Source of the DNA: Rhizophlyctis rosea
Lineage: Eukaryota; Chytridiomycota; Chytridiomycetes; Rhizophlyctidales; Rhizophlyctidaceae
Reading direction: 5' to 3'
Assembly (NCBI GenBank): GCA_027596075.1
Contig: JADGJC010000137.1
Location: forward strand, 38,404-102,403
Length of the DNA stretch: 64,000 bases
Shown: positions 46,025-57,179 of the stretch, one piece after another
Position numbering within the stretch: position 1 is the stretch's first letter
Layout: every line of letters begins with the position of its first letter
The notes under the pieces: generated by a model
What the model was told of the DNA's origin: nothing
What the model saw: the letters and a program-made list of their open reading frames with translations, nothing else
The model's database searches: none
Translations under genes and position numbers: made by a program

Positions 46025-46519
46025 TCCAGACCTATTTTCTGCAATGCGCTGCCACTGCTTGCTGATCCCTGGACAATCCCTGCCTATTGCCCGATTCCCG
46101 CGCTGGCACGTGCACGAACGTCAGAGTTGACAGCAGGGTGACTGGAACATTGTGAAGCTCCCTGAGATGCCTGTCCAGGATGTGACAGGTGATGGTGGCA
46201 CAGCCAAGTGGCTTGTTACACGCGTTTTCCCCGTCCTTTCCTTCCCCGCCTCTCACGATTCCCTGTCTTCGGTGCCGTACATTGCAACTGGGAGTGGTCG
46301 CGATCGCCGCCAACGCATTTAGAGTCGCCGTTATTTCCGTCCAGTTGCAATTGAATGTTCAAATATTTCTATATTTGAAATATTGATGTGCATGTCTATT
46401 ATCATGACCTTGTTTCTGACGCTATCTGCTGTGAGTTGCTATGGATATAGGTCGGTCTAACGCGGGAACGCAAATGACAGATTATGAACAGAAGGGAACG
46501 CTTGAATACGACAAGCATC
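46025..46519. other. Intergenic
   Basis: This is upstream sequence of the HExxH gene and the 3' flank of the esterase. It contains a 20-bp sequence at 46196-46215 that recurs exactly at 49450-49469. No coding sequence supported. Confidence 0.45.
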
Positions 46520-48660
46520 TCAAGCAGTAAAGAAGGGGCACAACTTGATGTCGTCGAACAAGTCACAAGGCTGATCTTCAAAAACCCCCTTCACAACTCC
46601 CCACTCCTTCCCAGGCCCCAACACAAGCCCATCCCGTTTCCCCTCCCCAATCTTCGGCCAAACATACCCACCAACCCTCTCACTCCCCACCTCCCCATCA
46701 CTACTCCTCGCAAAAGCCGACACAATATCACCCCACCTGCGAGACACTTCCAACACCTCCTCCGGCACCGCCGTAAAATTATACGCGGACCACGGAACAT
46801 CGTACTGCGTCCACCCACTAGCAATTGGGTTATCGTCACTGTGACATACCCACCCACCATCGCAAAGGCCTGGGCGGTTCCAGAGACTTCGGATACCGGC
46901 TGCGAAAGTTCCAACTCGGACAGGGACGGAGTGGGCGGCAAGAAGGGCAGTGTAGCGGACGGGACAAGCGACTGTGCCGGCGGTGCCAAAGCGGGCGGTG
47001 GGGAGGGACCAGTCGGATTGGTTGGCGGTGGCGTTGTAGAGGGTTGTTAGGAGGGTTTCGGTGATGTTCTGGGTTAGCGGTGGGTAGAAGGCTTGTAGGA
47101 AGGCTATGGCTGAGGTGGGTGGGAGGGGGGAGGGGATGGTGAGACTTTCGCCTGCTTCGTTGTTTGTGGCCGCTGGTGGAGTTATGAATTTAGTGTTGTT
47201 CAGTCAAACGCGCGAGAAACTGAGGGGGTGAAGTGGGTACATCAAAAGACATATTCCTGTTCACTTACTGCAGATCATCGGGACCTTGTTGTACTTCCCG
47301 GTCGCCAAAAGATTATGGAGCAAATCCGGGATGGTCGTATTATCCACTGAAGCATAGAACCAACTCAACCCCGTAACATTCTGGAAATCGCTTTGCGCCT
47401 TCAACAGCGTTTCGAGCGGTGCGTTCCTCATGCAATCCAAATCTGCACAACCCGCCATCTGCATGTATGATTTACCGATCATTGTACTTGTCTCAGGTCG
47501 GAGTGGGGGGTTCAGACTGTCTGAGCGCAGAATGGCACGGTGGAATGGGCCTTTAGCTAGTGGGGAGGAGATGAGATGACGGACGGCCCATGCGCCGGAG
47601 GATTGGCCAGAGATGAGGACGCGGTGTGGGTCGCCGCCGAAGTGTGCGATGTTTTTTTGGACCCATTTCAAAGCGAGGATTTGGTCGTGGACGAATTGGT
47701 TGCCTGGTAATGTTGAGCGGTTGTAGGTCGTCGTTTCCTCGAAGGTTCCGAGGAAGCCTGTCAGATTGTGTGTGATTCAGCACGGAGATGAAATGCACAC
47801 AGGCTAAACCTACCCATCCTAAACTGCGGCAAAACCACCACACCACCATTCCGCGTCGCAAATGTCCCACTCTGACTAGCACCAAGATCATCCCTCCCCC
47901 CAAAATTCAACGCCCCACCATGAAAATTCACCACAACCGGCAAACCCTTCCCCCTCCCCTTCACCTCCTTCCTAACCTTCGGCGTAAACACATGCAAAGC
48001 CAAACAATCCTCCCCATAATTATCCTCCCTCGAATTCAAATTGCCCAAACGCGCACAGCGAGGACCGACTTTCACTGCAGGATAATTGGTTAGACGTTCT
48101 TTTGGGACGGGGAGGGCGAAGCGGAGTGCGCCCGGTGGGGGGTTGGGCGAAGGGGATGCTGAGGAAGCGGAAGGAGTTTATGTCGCGGGAGCCGAGGATT
48201 ATTCCGGCTGGGGAGGAATTTTGATTGAGGGGTGGGATTTTGTGAACCATGTTTGTGGGGTTGTTGGGGGGGCGGTGTTGGTGCAGATTATGGGGAGGGG
48301 TTTGGAGCAGGGGAGGGTGATGAGGTGGGAGGTTTTGCCGGTTGTGGTGTAGGCGGTGCAGATTGTAGGTTTGTGGTAGGGGAATTTGGGAGGTGAGGAT
48401 GTGTTTTTGATCCAGTATTGGGTGCGATCGGGGTTGAAACGGTGCACGGCAATTTGGAGGCCTTGAGGGTGGGCAGGGTCGTAGGTGATGTTGTCCTCTT
48501 CGATGATCAAAATGGAGGTGATGGGATTGAAGCCGTAGTTGTTGTCGGTCGCTACTTCGATGTATGCAGGGAGTCCAGGCAGTTTAGGAACCGCAGAAAC
48601 TAGTACAGGTACCCCAACGGTGAGGCACAGAAGAGTGCCGGTCCTCATTGTTGCGCACAT
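46520..48660 (-). CDS. Secreted type-B carboxylesterase with N-terminal lectin-like region
   Basis: An alpha/beta-hydrolase hydrolysing carboxylic esters, probably outside the cell. Starts at 48660 or 48648 place a signal peptide (MRTGTLLCLTVGVPVLVSAV) first. The next 110 residues (NPITSILIIEEDNITYDP, TICTAYTTTGKTSHLITLPC, LPIICTN) resemble a C-type-lectin-like segment found before some fungal type-B esterases. The catalytic domain follows: SFRFLSIPFAQPPTG, NYGEDCLALHVFTPKV, LPVVVNFHGGALNFGG (oxyanion hole), GNQFVHDQILALKWVQKNIA, and the nucleophile elbow VLISGQSSGAWAV, with Ser in G-Q-S-S-G instead of the usual G-E-S-A-G. After introns near 47810, 47265 and 48075 the C-terminal part reads ARFGTAGTVACPVRYTALLA and ends LFDDIKLCPFFTA, stop at 46520. 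The catalytic His and acid were not individually assigned. Confidence 0.82.
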
Positions 48661-49657
48661 GAGAGGGCTATAGGAGGGAGGTACCAGATCGGACCAATTC
48701 ACATCGGCAAGCCATTGGTATTTATGTATATTCCGATTTCCGCTTTATGCAATGCCAACCTGCATGTTGAGTGCCCTCCAGGCTTCTCTCAGAGACGCAC
48801 GGTGTTTCTTCCACCTCAGGCACCACGCGCCGAGACCGACGACCTTTCTTCACATGGAGACCGGTGGTACCTTTGAGGACCAAGTTCCTTCACCCACATA
48901 ACCAGTTTCCCTTGCTGTGAGATTCGCCCACACGTTCTCCCCCCCTACCCACATATGGTAAGAGTTCCCACATTTCCCTTCTCCTTCGTAACACGCACCG
49001 GAGCTTTACGGAGATGGTGTCGGCCTTCTGGAGTCTCCGGCACACCGGCTCCTCTGCAAAAAGGCAAAAAAGTGTAATCGTGGACTCAATGGTGGCGGCG
49101 ATGAGACGATGCATAAGTGGATCGCCAGGGTATCCGAGCCGTGGGCAACATTCAGCTCCTCCTCAGTTTCCCTTCCTATGGGATTGGTCCCTGGGAGGAA
49201 TGTGGAGATTGAGATAGTGTAGGCATCATCCCACGTTCTTGCCGTGTACAGCCGACTGAAGTCCAAAAGCATGTGGGGTGCTTATGAGGGTTGCAATTCG
49301 AGTGACGGAAGTATGTTATTCGTAACTTTGTGTTTGAATGGAGAAATGGGGAGGTATTTTTGGAGATTTTGCAGGAGGTTTTTTTGTTCTGGGGTGGGAG
49401 AGGATTGTTGGGGCGTTTCAGGGTCCTATGAAAATCATGATGGCACAGCTGGCACAGCCAAGTGGCTTGCCTTGACTTTTTGGGAAAGGGTCCTTTTCCC
49501 ACTAACATTGTTTCCGATCACTTCTTTCCCACGCTCTCCTCTCTCTCTTCATCATCTTTAGTGCTGCTCGCGAAAATGGATCAGGATACGTGATATCCGT
49601 TTGGCAAGGCATTGTTACTGAATCTCATCTACCTCCCGTGATCAACCTCGGACGAAC
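48661..49657. other. Divergent intergenic region
   Basis: This lies between the esterase start and the next rightward gene. It holds the second copy of the 20-bp sequence (49450-49469) about 190 bp before that gene. Short open stretches on both strands lack domains. Nothing supported. Confidence 0.45.
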
Positions 49658-50903
49658 ATGTTCAGTCCACCCCTCTACCCCTCAACCTCAACACCCACCC
49701 TCTTCTCCCCATCACGTCCCAGCAGACCTTCTTCCTCCTCTATACGCATCCCAAACTCACCGTCATCACCATCCTCATCAAGTATTTCCCTCCCCTTAGA
49801 TCTCCGCGGCACACGTCTCTCCCTCGTCGAAACGCCCAAACTCCCGCACGGCGCCGCCCTGCCGCGAAGTTCGAGTTTCAGTCGGCCGCGAATTTGCGGT
49901 GATGATGGTAGTGGAGCGGGACGGGGACGGAAAAGGGAGAAAGTGAAGAAAGTGCCTGAAGCTGGGAGGGGAAAGAGGGGTGGTGTGGCTCCTGCTGCGG
50001 AGGGGGGTGGGAAGAGTGGAGGAGGGTCAATGACGGTAGCGACTACATCGGTGCCGGTGCCGGCGTGGCCTCCACCTGGGGGAGGGTTGAGGAGGAGTAA
50101 GAGTGCGGTTTTGGGAGGGGAGAGAAGAAAGGGGCGGGAGAAGGGGAAGGCTAAGAGTTGTGGGGATGTGAGGAAGGGAGAGGAGGGAGATACGGGAGGA
50201 GGGCAGGATGGCGAGGTGAGGTGTGAGGATGAGGTGGCAGAAGAGAAGAAAGGGAAGGGGAGAGCATCTTGTAAGTTGTTGATCAATAAGCCTCATCGTA
50301 ATAGTTGCTGTACAGTAATGACCGTTCTCAACATCCTGCAGCGATCGGGCCGGTGGTGTCAACAAAGGTAAGTCGCAGCTGACCGAGGACAAGAAGAAGA
50401 CGAGAATATAAGGACTTTGTTCAACAAGTCTATTTGCCACTTGCTGTCAACAAATTTGCCCCTACCCTCCCTCCCCCCTCAAGTTGGCCAACTCATGACA
50501 TTGCTCTTTTCAGAAACCCATCGCATCAAAGAAATGGTTGTTCGATACAAGTAAGTTGCGGACTGTGCACACTGAGATGCCAGGGAACCATTAACTGAGA
50601 TCAACTCCACACTCCCACTCCTCATTAACACCCTCTTTCCAAAAAGCCCCACCCCAAACCCCTCGCCAAACACCCACCCAAACAACAACTCTCCTCCACC
50701 AATCCCGCGCCCAAGACCGTTCACGCCGCGAAGCCCTTAAAGCCCAACGCATCCAGCGGCGGGCGGAAATCGCGTGTTTGAATCATATTTTTCGAGTCGT
50801 GGAGGAGCAGTTGTGGGAGGTGAGGAAGGCAGAGTTGGATGCGAGGATGGGTGGGGATGATGCGGCGAGGGTGTATGGTGGTGGTGGGGGGAATGGAGTT
50901 TAG
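49658..50903 (+). CDS. Basic, Ser/Pro/Gly-rich protein with conserved-looking helical C-terminus
   Basis: No family recognised. The first exon (49658 to about 50270) codes a disordered, Ser/Pro- then Gly/Lys/Glu-rich region, for example TPTLFSPSRPSRPSSSSIRI and GGLRRSKSAVLGGERRKGRE. Short exons follow (AIGPVVSTK; KPIASKKWLFDT near 50513-50550). The last exon (from about 50647) reads APPQTPRQTPTQTTTLLHQS and RAQDRSRREALKAQRIQRRA, then EIACLNHIFRVVEEQLWEVR, stop at 50901-50903. The C-terminal helix of about 60 residues is the most protein-like part. Nuclear location is plausible from the basic clusters. The intron series is supported by frame continuity and GT...AG borders, but homology was not seen. 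Confidence 0.55.
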
Positions 50904-51496
50904 GTGGGGGTGGATGAGGGGGTGGAGGATGAGGATTAGATGGGTAGATAGATGGTAGGTAGAGGGGATGTATATAGATAAAAGTTGACAGATAGGGTAG
51001 ATTCGGAGATTTGGTTTAAAGGTAGCATTTTTCATTCCTTGTTTTTTTTTGTTTCTTTATAGGGAGGATGAACCCGACTGGGCCTAATTTTTAACTGAGA
51101 ATAGAATACGACACACCCGAAACATATGAGAAACGCCCCATATTGGCCTCATTCCTGTTCCTTGTGATGCTGTTCGGACAGGGGCTAAAAGGTCAGCGAA
51201 TTCCAAGAGGATCACAACATCATTGTTACAAACATGGCAATGCATCCTTGCTCGACTCCAATGATATACCATGCTCAAGCTAAATATCCACTCTGATCGG
51301 CATGTCCTGGGTAGTCTTGTGTAAACCGTTTAGGATGCTTCTATGTACAAGAATCTACATGATGGTATATACATAGGTTTCAGAGTGGTGCGCCCCTTCC
51401 GCCAAACAAGACCGATCTACAATCTTGTAAATGGGTAGGTTCATTGTTCAGTTCTTCCGCTCGTCCTCATCATTCTTTCGGATGTTTGTCCTGCTC
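50904..51496. other. Intergenic, convergent 3' ends
   Basis: These are the 3' flanks of the basic protein gene and the leftward J-protein gene. T-rich stretch at about 51035-51060. No gene supported. Confidence 0.45.
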
Positions 51497-52452
51497 CTAA
51501 TCGCGTATTCTTCCCTCCTCGTCGACTACATCTTCCGACCCACTCCGAGCAACCACCACGACAGGCCGCTTCCTCCATTCCAACAATTTAACGTCCCCAA
51601 ATCCTTCCTCGCCCTCCAACCAAATCAACTCAATAATCCCAGAGAAGAATATGAAGAAGACCGTGAAGGCACTCAAGAAAAACCACGAAACAAGATTATC
51701 CTGCATCTTTGCCGCCGCATTGGCCTTTCTCCAAAACATCTCCCTCATTCTCGCCTGCTGTCGCCGCGTGCGGAGCTGCTCGGGCGTCATTTTGCCGGCT
51801 TCGGGGTAATGGTCGCGCTGGTGGGCGGCGAAATCGTACATTCGGGGACCGGTATGGTCGTAGGCTCCTGGACGGCGATGGAGGATCCAGTCGTCTGGGT
51901 TTAGGGTATCACGGGTGTGGCGATATGCGCCTGAGGAACGGGGACCGGTGCGGGGAGTGGAGGAGTGGACGCGGATGTTATGTTGGGCTTGACGTTGGTC
52001 TAGGTCGTATTCGCGGCGCTTTGCGTCGTCGCCCAGTGTGGAGTATGCTTCGTTGATTTCTAGGAAGCGGGCTTTGGCGGCTTCGTTATCGGGGTTTTTG
52101 TCGGGGTGATATCTGGAGGAGATTATGTCAGGTGCGGTCACTTTCAAGAAGGATGCCTTATCCAAACATACTTCATAGACAATTTGTAAAACTCTTTCTT
52201 GATGGTCTTTTTGTCTGAGCCGGGTGCAACGCCCAATGCTTTATAGTGATCTTTTTGACTGGCGACGTGAACGCTTGTGAAGAATGTTCGCGTGTGTGGC
52301 CGCTGTTTGAGGGAATTTGAGAACGGTGAACAGGATGGTGAGGCAGCATTTTGCGATACTAGTGAGGACAACGGGACCCGAGTATGACTTTCTGCGAAGG
52401 ACCGAAGTAGCCCGGTTGAATACCGAAGCGAATAAGTTGTCGAAGGAGGCAT
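51497..52452 (-). CDS. Mitochondrial-type J-domain protein with C-terminal membrane segment (DNAJC30/Jid1-like layout)
   Basis: A co-chaperone that would stimulate an Hsp70 ATPase. The start at 52452 gives a Ser/Arg-rich, acid-poor N-terminus (MPPSTTYSLRYSTGLLRSFA) typical of a mitochondrial targeting peptide. The J domain follows: DHYKALGVAPGSDKKTIKKE, FYKLSMK, an intron (about 52172-52113), then YHPDKNPDNEAAKARFLEIN with the essential HPD intact, and EAYSTLGDDAKRREYD. After a linker of about 100 residues (TPEQLRTRRQQARMREMFWR) comes a transmembrane helix, NLVSWFFLSAFTVFFIFFSG, and a short charged tail, stop at 51497. The order of presequence, J domain and single helix matches small inner-membrane J proteins such as yeast Jid1 and animal DNAJC30; the exact orthologue is not settled. 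It is divergently arranged with the ACBD6-like gene. Confidence 0.85.
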
Positions 52453-52976
52453 TGTATATAAGGTTTCCAAGGGGAGATTGCAGAAAGACAATGCAATAGG
52501 TAACGTTGAGGGGGAGAGAGGTTGGGGAGAGAAGGAAATAGCCATGAGCATCGAGGGGGTCACACCGTCACACTATGTGACCCGATTGGGCACACTGGCA
52601 CACGCCCTCCCAAATTCGGCACAGCATTTTGAAATGATCTCCGGTGAGTTGGACGACGATCAGTCGATGATCCCTGGCGTTAGGACGGTTATCATCAAGA
52701 GACTTGATGGTGGTGAGAGCCTCCGAGTCCACTGGTCCACTGGTCCACTGGAGAGTCTAGTCCACCTAAACCTTTGAGACCCACCGGCAACCCACCCACC
52801 GGGTCCCACCCCCATCCTCACGTAGCCAGTGCCACGCCGTTGACTCAGGGGACCCTGAAGTAAACATACATACACACCACTCGGCCTATTAATACCAACC
52901 CCATTAACCCACCCACTCCAGCCCGACCCTGTCGTGATCAATCTGACGATCAAAGAATACCGTGCAAGAGACTACA
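52453..52976. promoter_or_regulatory. Divergent promoter region (J protein / ACBD6-like)
   Basis: A 524-bp spacer between two divergent start codons. No coding sequence supported. A short CCACTGGT direct repeat (tccactggtccactggtccactgg, 52728-52750) is present; no known factor site is claimed. Confidence 0.45.
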
Positions 52977-54280
52977 ATGTCAGACTCGTCAAATATCCAA
53001 CAAGAAGCCACTTTCAAGGCGGCCGCAGACTATCTATCCTCACGCAAGGATCTGAAGTTCGACAACCAAACTCTACTGCAGGTACGGGAAAAAAGACGCA
53101 ACAAAAACTTTTCGCTTTCACTGCTGAATCACTCACACCGTTTTAGCTCTACGCTCTCTTCAAACTCGCAACCGTAGGCCCATGCAACACCCCAAAACCA
53201 GGTCTCTTCGAACTGACGGGACGAGCAAAGGTTTGCTGATCGTGATCATAAGCTGACTCAGTTGCAATATAGACTCATGCACCGCATAGTGGGACGCCTG
53301 GAACTCGCTAGGGAACGTGCCCAAGGATGAAGCGATGGATCGATATGTCGCTATAGTCAAACAATTGACGAAGTGGGAGCCTGGAACGGAAGAATCTATA
53401 CCAAGTGTATGTCTCCCTGACTTTTTCGGTCAGCGACACAAGTTGCATAATCCTCACCAATAATCTTCCCATAGATGCAAATCGACACACCCTCCTCCAC
53501 AACATCCTCCACCTCTTCCAACTCCTCAACCTCATCCTCAAAAGAAGGAATGGGCGTCTCAGTAAGCACAATGGTCTCACCCCGCGAAAACATCCGGTTA
53601 GAGTCCATCTTCTCTCCATCGTCAATTGCATCCCTCTACCCGCTCTTCGAAAACAAAGGTCACTCATCTTCGAATCTTGTGCTCTTTCCCCATTCCATGC
53701 GTTGAACTAGAGATGAAGACAAGACGATATTCCAATGGGCCGAAGAAGGCAATACTTCCGAAGTACTGGGCATGCTAAATCGGCATGAGAAGGATATTAA
53801 TGATGTTGATGAGGCGGTAAGTATCTGTTTCTATGTCGACGCGTATTAGCGGGATAAGGAGCTTGGGAAGAGTGTTTAGATATTGGTATGGAAGGGGAAA
53901 ATCGAGAGAGGGTTCCATGACTAATAGTTGTATATCTTGCGGAATCTAGGGAATGACCGTCCTCCACTGGGCATCCGACCGCGGCCACATGGATCTAGCC
54001 TCCACCCTCCTCCAACGCGGTGCAAGTCCCAACGCTCAAGATCTGGACGGCCAGACACCATTGCATTATGGTACGCTCGTTACCATTTCTCGCGAACAAC
54101 GCCTTGCACTCAAACCCTAACCACCATACTTCAAACCACACAGCCGTAACAGTCGAACACTCCGACCTAGTCCGTCTCCTAGCAACCAGCGGAGCCAACG
54201 CATCCGTGGAAGACGTCGACGGGCAGAGTGCGATGGAGGCGGCGTCTTCGGAGATGAGGGCGATCATCGAACACCCATAA
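52977..54280 (+). CDS. ACBD6: Acyl-CoA-binding domain plus ankyrin-repeat protein (ACBD6-like)
   Basis: Binds long-chain acyl-CoA; the animal protein interacts with and stimulates N-myristoyltransferase. The start at 52977 reads [20 protein letters not shown] and [15 protein letters not shown]. After an intron comes [20 protein letters not shown] (the KQAT/Y-rich acyl-CoA pocket), then [20 protein letters not shown] and [14 protein letters not shown] Ser/Thr-rich linker follows (near 53475-53650), then ankyrin repeats: [20 protein letters not shown] and [14 protein letters not shown]; then [20 protein letters not shown] and [20 protein letters not shown]; then [20 protein letters not shown]. 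Stop at 54278-54280. The ACB domain followed by two to three C-terminal ankyrins is the ACBD6 layout and no membrane anchor is present. About six introns were inferred; the linker exons are the least certain. Confidence 0.88.
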
Positions 54281-54987
54281 TATTTCCGAGAATATTCTTT
54301 TGGGTGAGAGAGGCGGCGCGCAACCGGCAGGGAGTACAGTGGGGCGGCGGGTCGGGCCCGCCAGATGAAAGAGTGGGGTTTTCCGTATAGATAGAATGTC
54401 TAGTATTGCACCGTTTTGTTTCGTAACAATGCTGCAGTAGTTTTGCTTCCGCGGAGGGGGACGGCTGCGGGAAAGGAAGGGTTCTTACCCACGGCCACCA
54501 CCCCTCCGTGCGCGCAGAAGGTCCATATTCAATCCGGTTCCCATTAACGTGCATAGCTCGCAACAGGCGGGCAAGGCGTTGAAGCGACCAGTTACCAACC
54601 TACATAGGTGTCGTGTTGCTCCTGATCATTTGACCCAGCGTCCCCACAAGGCCCTCAGGTTCCCGCCCGTCCATGTATCCGGCTCGCAGATAAATAAAGG
54701 AGTCGGGAAAGAGCCCGTGCCGTATGATTGAGAGCCGTTGTGAATGGAACGTCGATGTTCATCATTACACTGTCAAAATTCTCACGGGGCGAAAGACAAC
54801 AAAATTCAAATGTTAGATAATGTCAAAACATGAATTCTTTCCAGCGTTCCGCATTTTCACAAAGGTTGAATTCTCACATTTGATTGGGCTCTTCCATCAC
54901 CACAAAGATGCATCCAAATCTAAATTCTATTTCCATGCGGCTGAAAGCGCCCCCTTACAATTTCTACCCTCCACTTGGCTCAAATCT
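54281..54987. other. Intergenic, convergent 3' ends
   Basis: These are the 3' flanks of the ACBD6-like and RIB7-containing genes. No gene supported. Confidence 0.45.
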
Positions 54988-56985
54988 CTATTTTACAACC
55001 CTCCCCGCAACCACAGAATCCCTCCCAAACCCCTCCCAAACAATCCCCTCCAACCTCGGCAACCCCCCCTCCCCCTCCCCCGCAGGGCCTGCACCCTCAA
55101 AACACCTAACCCCCTCCCCACCCCACACCGGCGCAACAGTAACAACACACAAATCAACCGGCACACTCCCCTCCCTCAAACAATACCCAATAACCCCCGC
55201 CCCGCCTTCCACCATGATCGATTTCACGTTATACGGCTCTGCAGCGAGGATGGGGAGAGCGTTTTCGAGTGGGAGTTTATCGGTAGTGGAAGGGAGGAGG
55301 ATAACAGAAGCTCCAACGCGTTCTAACGCAGTTTTTCGCTCTGGGTCGTAACTCGCTTCTGATGCAATGATGATAGGACTCCGCCCCATAAACTTGGCAT
55401 TCAAAGGACAGCGTAAGCGCGAATCCAACACTATCGGTCTTGGATGCGTAGCCGGACTTTCTCCGCCAGGTCCACGCGTAACAAACCGCGTCGTCAACGA
55501 TGGCGAATCCGCCAAAACAGTGGATATACCCACGAGGATCGCGTCATGGGAGGCACGGAGGGCGTGCGTTAGAACCATGCTTTCTGGACACGAGATTTGG
55601 AGGGGTGTTTTGTTGGGGCCGGCGATGAAACCGTCGAGGGTTTGGGCGTATGTTAGGGTTATTTTGGGGCGGGTTTGGGGTGTTGGGGTGGAGAGGAGGG
55701 GGGTTAAGAAGGCGTAGGCTTGTTGTTCTGTGGTGATTGTTGGAGGTGAGGAAAGTTGAGATTGGGAAGTTGGTGTTGTGAGAAGTGGAGTTGCGCGGGA
55801 TTGCATTTCGGTCCAGAGAGATGTGCGGATTTCGTCGAGGAGTGGGCAGTGGGGCAACGTGATTGAATTGCTTTTGCGGTAGCATTAGGTGAGCCATTTG
55901 TCGTAGATCTGCGAATCTGAAAGCCACTCACTTACCTATCTGTTCCAATTCGGACGCTTCCCACCGGCGTCACCCGATTATTCACACCTGCTCAGTATTC
56001 GGTCAATCAGTGAACCAGCAAGCTCAAACCATAAGCTTTCAACCTACTTGTAACAAAAGCCCCTACCCAACTTCTTATTCCTTCAACCTTGGGGAAATCA
56101 AACCGAAAAGGTATGCCCGCCCTCAAGCACGCCGCTTGCACCATCGCAAGCATGGTGCCCATCAGGACGTATGTGCTCGGTGCCGTGATAACCACCAACC
56201 GCCCATCAGCCTCTTTCACCACGGCGCAAAAGTTGGTGCGGAGACCTTCGTATAGGTTTCCCTCTCGGTCCGTGAGGAGGACTTCACCGACGTCGGAAGG
56301 TTTGGCATCCTCTATTGGTTTCCGTGTCCTGTAAAAGGCATGAGTGACTACTCATGAGAGGTGAAATCCAGTGACTTCATCCAAGGATCGCTCACCTAAC
56401 CCATAGTGAATCCTTGGGCGTGGGATCATCTCTAGGAGAGCCATAGATCCAAATGTTCAGAGGAGTGGTCCGCGCCTTTGGCAGATCGGCACAGTAGGCG
56501 ACAACCTTCACTTCCTGAGTTTCGCAAAGGTTCCATTTCGACGGTGAGAAATTCATCCTCAAGCCTCCTACAATCTCAAACCTGCATACCTTGCATGAAT
56601 ACGCCACCAACACCATAACCATAAGCTCCTTTTCCATTCCATCCACTTTCATCTCCTCGCCCTCAACCACCCCCAAGTACTCCCTCACCACCTTCCGCCA
56701 CAACCTCGTACATAAATCGGCACAAACATCGCGTTCCCGAAATACCGCCAAAGCACTCTCTGCCGCAGCATCCTCCTTCTCTTTCAGCTGCGGCGAACTC
56801 ACCGCCACGCTCCCATCATCAAGATTTTCTCTGTACTGATTGAACTGAATCAGGCGCAACGAGGATACGATGCGATCGATGTGGGCGGGGAGATCAACGA
56901 TCGAGGTGGTGATGAGTGTTCGCGCTACAGTGTAGGCTCCTATGGTCACACTTGTAAGATCAAGAATTTCAGCTGAGGAAGGCAT
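54988..56985 (-). CDS. Apparent fusion: class IV aminotransferase-like domain + RIB7 reductase
   Basis: The first part (start 56985, LTSVTIGAYTVARTLITTSI) is a class IV PLP aminotransferase-like domain: VVAYCADLPKARTTP, PKDSLWV, an intron, RTRKPIEDAKPSDVGEVLLT, LYEGLRTNFCAVV, LMGTMLAMVQAACLRAGIPF, WVGAFVTS. It is closest in pattern to the plant/fungal uncharacterised class IV family. After another intron (VNNRVTPVGSVRIGTD), a donor at about 55935 can splice in frame to an acceptor near 55873. That gives NSITLPHCPLLDEIRTSLWT, which looks like the usual class IV C-terminal helix. The frame then runs without a stop into RIB7: ITLTYAQTLDGFIAGPNKTP, ASHDAILVGISTVLADSPSL, RPIVLDSRLRCPLNAKFM, IMVEGGAGVIGYCL. 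RIB7 is the NADPH-dependent 2,5-diamino-6-ribosylamino-pyrimidinone 5'-phosphate reductase of riboflavin synthesis. A separate RIB7 gene starting at ATG 55806 is the alternative. Confidence 0.7.
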
Positions 56986-57179
56986 TGATCCTCAAGTGTA
57001 CAAACCCGGTGGATAATGCAGTAGGAATTGTGCCGGTGTCCAATTGACGTATTTGCCTTTCAACTCGAAGTCTGGCCCCGGCTGCCTTTGCTGATATTTT
57101 CGAATAGTCGTCTGACTTAATTCTAACACCACTGTTGAGGTATTGGTGATGAGATGGACGCATATATCATCACAGCGGC

